Source of the DNA: Staphylococcus pettenkoferi
GTDB taxonomy: Bacteria > Bacillota > Bacilli > Staphylococcales > Staphylococcaceae
Length of the DNA: 64,000 nt
Direction: 5' to 3'
Assembly: GCF_002902685.1 (NCBI RefSeq)
Contig: NZ_PPRN01000017.1
Span: 41,745 to 105,744 of the forward strand
Shown here: positions 59,507 through 64,000 of the stretch, piece after piece
Numbering within the stretch: position 1 is the first letter of the stretch
Layout: every line of letters starts with the position of its first letter
Position numbers and translations under genes: made by a program
Notes under the pieces: generated by a model
Seen by the model: only the letters and a program-made list of their open reading frames with translations
What the model was told of the DNA's origin: nothing
Database searches by the model: none

Positions 59507-61174
59507 TTGGCACAATTATCTGATTTAGATATTGCGAATCAATCGACACTTCAACCAATTACTGAAATAGCGAAAGCTGCAGGTATTCCTGAAAGCGCGC
59601 TAGAACCATATGGTCATTACAAAGCGAAGATTGATATTAACCAAATCAAAGGCAATGACAAAAAAGGTAAGGTTGTATTAGTTACTGCGATGAGTCCAAC
59701 ACCAGCAGGGGAAGGTAAATCTACAGTAACTGTAGGTCTTTCTGACGCTTTCCACGCATTGAAGAAAAATGTTATGGTAGCGCTTCGTGAACCTGCATTA
59801 GGACCAACTTTCGGTATTAAAGGCGGAGCTACAGGTGGCGGTTACGCACAAGTACTCCCAATGGAAGACATCAACTTACACTTCAACGGTGACTTCCACG
59901 CAATTACTACAGCAAACAATGCGCTTTCTGCATTTATCGATAACCATATACATCAAGGTAATGCACTCGGTATCGACCAACGTCGTATCGAATGGAAACG
60001 TGTCTTAGACATGAACGACCGTGCATTACGTAGCGTCGTAGTAGGCCTTGGTGGCCCAACTAAAGGTGTACCACGTGAAGATGGCTTTAACATCACAGTG
60101 GCATCTGAAATCATGGCTATCTTATGTCTTGCTACAGATATTAAAGACTTGAAAGAAAGATTTGCTCGCATCACTATCGGTTACACTAGAGACCGTAAAC
60201 CAGTGACAGTTGCTGATCTTGAAGTTCAAGGTGCTTTAGCAATGATCATGAAAGATGCGATCAAACCTAACTTAGTTCAATCTATCGAAGGTACACCAGC
60301 ACTTGTTCATGGTGGACCATTCGCAAACATCGCACACGGCTGTAACTCAGTTCTAGCTACTCAAACAGCTCGCGATCTAGCTGACATCGTTGTAACTGAA
60401 GCAGGATTCGGTTCAGACTTAGGTGCTGAGAAATTTATCGATATCAAATCACGTGCAGCTGACTTTGAACCTTCAGCAGTCGTTGTCGTTGCGACTATCC
60501 GTGCGCTTAAAATGCATGGCGGCGTAGCTAAAGACGACTTGAAAGAAGAAAATGTAGAAGCAGTTAAAAAAGGTATCGTTAACCTAGAACGTCACGTAGA
60601 CAACGTACGTAAATACGGTTTAGAACCAGTTATTGCATTAAATGCATTCGTTCACGATACTGATGCTGAAACTGAATTCGTTAAAGAATGGGCGAAAGAA
60701 CACGGTGTACGCCTTGCTTTAACTGAAGTTTGGGAAAAAGGTGGTCAAGGTGGTATTGACTTAGCTAACCAAGTATTAGAAGTCATCGACCAACTACAAG
60801 AATTCAAACGTCTTTACGACTTAGACTTATCCATCGAAGAAAAAATCGAAAAAATCGTTACTGAAATTTACGGTGGTAAATCTGTATCATTCAGTAGTAA
60901 AGCGAAAAAACAATTACAACGCTTCAAAGAGAATGGTTGGGACAACTACCCAGTATGTATGGCTAAGACACAATACTCATTCTCAGACGATGCATCACAA
61001 CTTGGTGCGCCTGAAGACTTCGAAATCACAATCCGTGAATTAGAAGCGAAAACAGGTGCTGGCTTCATCGTAGCACTTACTGGTGCAATTATGACTATGC
61101 CAGGTTTACCTAAGAAACCAGCTGCGTTAAACATGGACGTGACTGATGATGGTCACGCAGTTGGCTTATTCTAA
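59507..61174 (+). CDS. fhs: formate--tetrahydrofolate ligase
   Basis: A 555-residue enzyme making 10-formyl-THF from formate, ATP and THF; links formate (from pyruvate formate-lyase) to purine and fMet synthesis. The P-loop is PAGEGKST (66-73) in [17 protein letters not shown], with [22 protein letters not shown] next. The start is TTG 59507, 7 bases after AAAGGGGCG. It is monocistronic. Confidence 0.97.
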   Translation: MAQLSDLDIANQSTLQPITEIAKAAGIPESALEPYGHYKAKIDINQIKGNDKKGKVVLVTAMSPTPAGEGKSTVTVGLSDAFHALKKNVMVALREPALGPTFGIKGGATGGGYAQVLPMEDINLHFNGDFHAITTANNALSAFIDNHIHQGNALGIDQRRIEWKRVLDMNDRALRSVVVGLGGPTKGVPREDGFNITVASEIMAILCLATDIKDLKERFARITIGYTRDRKPVTVADLEVQGALAMIMKDAIKPNLVQSIEGTPALVHGGPFANIAHGCNSVLATQTARDLADIVVTEAGFGSDLGAEKFIDIKSRAADFEPSAVVVVATIRALKMHGGVAKDDLKEENVEAVKKGIVNLERHVDNVRKYGLEPVIALNAFVHDTDAETEFVKEWAKEHGVRLALTEVWEKGGQGGIDLANQVLEVIDQLQEFKRLYDLDLSIEEKIEKIVTEIYGGKSVSFSSKAKKQLQRFKENGWDNYPVCMAKTQYSFSDDASQLGAPEDFEITIRELEAKTGAGFIVALTGAIMTMPGLPKKPAALNMDVTDDGHAVGLF

Positions 61175-61237
61175 TCTCACGCTTATACCAGTGAGTTAGA
61201 GTACACATGATTTCATTGAATTGTTGTTATCCTAATA

Positions 61238-61274
61238 AAGACCTCATTCCCAGAGTGGAGTGAGGTCTTTTTAC
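61238..61274. terminator. Bidirectional terminator between fhs and sgtA
   Basis: AAGACCTCA (61238-61246) pairs with TGAGGTCTT (61261-61269); inner TTCC/GGAG also pair. A/T runs lie on both sides. Confidence 0.9.
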
Positions 61275-61287
61275 ATAGTATGAGGTT

Positions 61288-62196
61288 TTACTTTGCAGTT
61301 TGTAAATGTTGTGCAATATCATAATGTTTCGCTTGTTCGTAGTCCTTTTCACTAATCTTATTCTCAACACGCATGCGTCGTAATACATAATGTTGACGAT
61401 CAATACCTACTTGTAAACGCGCTTTCGTCTTAAGCGTACCGTCTTCATGATAAGGCGTATAAGTATAAGGACTTTGTAGTAAACCGATAAGATAAGCAGA
61501 TTCAGCCACGTTGAGCTCATTAGGAGACTTGCCAAATAAACTATAGGAAGCGGGAGCTATACCACTAATGTTATTTCCTTTAAAGTCTCTACCGAATGGC
61601 ACGATATTTAGGTAGGTGTAGAGAATTTCTTTTTTACTCAGTACATGTTCAGTGCGCATCGCTAAGACGATCTCGTTCGCTTTCCGACTATACGTTTTTT
61701 CATTGGAAAGAATTTGGTTTTTAACTAACTGTTGCGTAATCGTACTACCACCAGACGACACAGTTGCATTAAAGATATCCTGAAACATCGCTCGGAACAA
61801 GGCTTTGGGCAGAACACCTTTATGCCGGTAGAACGACGTATCCTCTGAAGCGAGCAGGGCATCTACCACGTGGTTATTGACTGAGCGCGGGCCAACGACT
61901 AGGCTGTTAAGTGAATCATCATACTCACTAGTCACGTCCGAAACGTTACGGTTCAATCCGTCGTCTCCAGGAAAGTGTAATAAGTCAGTTCGCAATTGTT
62001 GATCAGAAATCTTGCTTTGAGCCTGCGTCAAATGATGAAAGTACAATAGTGTGACGATAAAGCTCAAACAGATGACTCCTGTCGCCACTAGAACGAGTAA
62101 TGTGAGCCCTTGTTTAATTCGATCGTAGTAGAAGTCAAATCGAGCAAGCTTAGTATGCGAATGCTGTTCTGCCTTATGCTTGTCGTTACCGAGCAT
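61288..62196 (-). CDS. sgtA: monofunctional peptidoglycan glycosyltransferase SgtA
   Basis: A 302-residue GT51 enzyme polymerising lipid II outside the membrane. It has one N-terminal membrane helix (about 31-53), the catalytic glutamate E118 (LLASEDTSFYRHKG), and GGSTITQQLVKN (149-160). No transpeptidase domain. S. aureus has two such enzymes, SgtA and SgtB; the place beside tyrS/fhs suggests SgtA. GGGAGGTG precedes ATG 62194-62196. It is divergent from the tyrS leader. Confidence 0.85.
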   Translation of the reverse strand: MLGNDKHKAEQHSHTKLARFDFYYDRIKQGLTLLVLVATGVICLSFIVTLLYFHHLTQAQSKISDQQLRTDLLHFPGDDGLNRNVSDVTSEYDDSLNSLVVGPRSVNNHVVDALLASEDTSFYRHKGVLPKALFRAMFQDIFNATVSSGGSTITQQLVKNQILSNEKTYSRKANEIVLAMRTEHVLSKKEILYTYLNIVPFGRDFKGNNISGIAPASYSLFGKSPNELNVAESAYLIGLLQSPYTYTPYHEDGTLKTKARLQVGIDRQHYVLRRMRVENKISEKDYEQAKHYDIAQHLQTAK

Positions 62197-62244
62197 AGCG
62201 CACCTCCCAATTTATTTAAGATAAGTATAACATATTTGGAGACA

Positions 62245-62273
62245 TTGACTTTTAAAGCACTGTTACTTATAAT
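62245..62273 (+). promoter_or_regulatory. tyrS promoter
   Basis: TTGACT (62245-62250), a 17-base spacer, TATAAT (62268-62273): a near-consensus SigA promoter starting the T-box leader. Confidence 0.8.
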
Positions 62274-62279
62274 ATAAAG

Positions 62280-62503
62280 CAATTCGATATCTCTTTGGAT
62301 TAGAGGACAAGTAGTGAAAGTCTATTATTTCAGAAAGCTAGTGGGTGATGCAAACTAGTATAATGGCTTTGATGAATACACCTCATAGTGAAGTTATAAT
62401 CCAACGTTTCATTAATGAGCGTATCATTAATAAAGCTGACTGAAAGTTAAGTATGGTGGTACCGTGCAATATGCGCCCTTACGTGATCGTAGGGGTATTT
62501 TTT
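62280..62503 (+). ncRNA. T-box leader of tyrS
   Basis: The specifier loop reads GAA-TAC-ACC, giving Tyr codon TAC at 62377-62379. Stem I has CAGAAAGCTAG and GCAAACTAG. The T-box is ATGGTGGTACCGTG, two bases off the usual AGGGTGGTACCGCG. The terminator CCCTTACG/CGTAGGGG at 62473-62503 ends in six T. Uncharged tRNA-Tyr allows readthrough. Confidence 0.93.
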
Positions 62504-62587
62504 ATGGCTTTAAAAGGGATAACGTATTTGCAAGGTTTGAACTGTAACACTTTTTGTATAACATTTAGGTTAATTATATAAAACTAG

Positions 62588-63862
<1,275 letters not shown>

Positions 63863-63886
63863 TTCTATAAATTAACTATCGTCTGA

Positions 63887-63998
63887 CGACGATTATCCCT
63901 TGCCTAGGGGGCCGCGTTCAACTAATTATTGTAGCGCTTTGCGCAACAATAATGGATTTTCACTGCGACCTTAATCCCTCAGGCGTGTCAAATCGTCG
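63887..63998. repeat. Large imperfect palindrome at the right edge
   Basis: Outer arms CGACGATT (63887-63894) and AATCGTCG (63991-63998), middle arms GCCTAGGG (63902-63909) and CCCTCAGGC (63976-63984), and the core hairpin ATTATTGT-A-GCGC-TTT-GCGC-A-ACAATAAT (63925-63953) all nest about one centre. It lies directly after tyrS and looks more GC-rich than neighbours. It may be a repeat element or a large terminator. Confidence 0.55.
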
Positions 63999-64000
63999 GT

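Overview
The window is a contiguous piece of a low-GC Firmicute chromosome, almost certainly a Staphylococcus (Staphylococcaceae) that is not S. aureus itself. Support comes from the SigS/ComK-like pair, SagB, a Rot-type SarA-family regulator, single-domain PutA, the pepV-dat and ytmP-trmB blocks, and the ccpA-acuC-acuA-acsA-fhs-sgtA-tyrS order. Species is not resolved. No rRNA, tRNA, CRISPR array, prophage, transposase or insertion sequence was seen; this is core chromosome with dense, mostly convincing genes and strong AGGAGG-type ribosome sites.

Layout. 1-3.2 kb: end of menE, menC, yidD, a Nudix hydrolase and an alpha/beta hydrolase. 3.4-6.6 kb: pckA (minus) divergent from metK, which has an S-box (SAM) riboswitch. 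6.7-12.4 kb: NERD-like protein, aldo/keto reductase, two overlapping crcB fluoride-channel genes, transaldolase, and the sigS-ecfX operon with a perfect 16-bp palindrome upstream. 12.6-16.7 kb: small protein, SagB glucosaminidase, an orphan osmolyte-binding lipoprotein with a 25-residue membrane peptide behind it, and an FAD protein. 17.1-20.8 kb: FMN riboswitch plus ribD-ribE-ribBA-ribH. 21-25 kb: putA with a cre site, an alpha/beta hydrolase lacking its nucleophile serine, Rex-type ldh, and rot. 25-31 kb: mnmM/ytqB-ytqA, an MFS transporter, T-box leuS, and a rhodanese. 31-35.8 kb: HI0933-type flavoprotein, MurJ-type flippase, RsuA-type pseudouridine synthase, YtxH-like protein. 36-44.5 kb: pepV-dat, a structured leader, ytmP-trmB, a metallo-beta-lactamase-fold protein, M42 peptidase, ytpP, ytpQ, ytpR. 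44.5-53.7 kb: SftA/FtsK translocase with a very long linker, murC, ytxG, a greatly expanded YtxH-position repeat protein, and aroA. 54-64 kb: ccpA, acuC, acuA, acsA, fhs, sgtA, T-box tyrS, ending in a large imperfect palindrome.

How it fits together. Carbon control is a recurring theme: the gene for CcpA lies beside acetate-assimilation genes, and cre-like sites sit upstream of pckA, putA, acsA and fhs. AcuA acetylates and AcuC deacetylates AcsA at a lysine that is present here. RNA-level control is frequent: SAM, FMN, two T-boxes and an unassigned multi-hairpin leader before ytmP. Cell-wall functions are scattered through the window (menaquinone end genes aside): SagB, MurJ, MurC, SgtA, Dat and the division translocase.

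The most interesting unexplained items are the ytmP leader RNA, the repeat/histone-H1-like protein at the ytxH position, the nucleophile-less hydrolase, the palindrome before sigS, a duplicated-arm FMN expression platform, and the terminal palindrome at the right edge. All calls are from reading the sequence and memory of families; no search was run.
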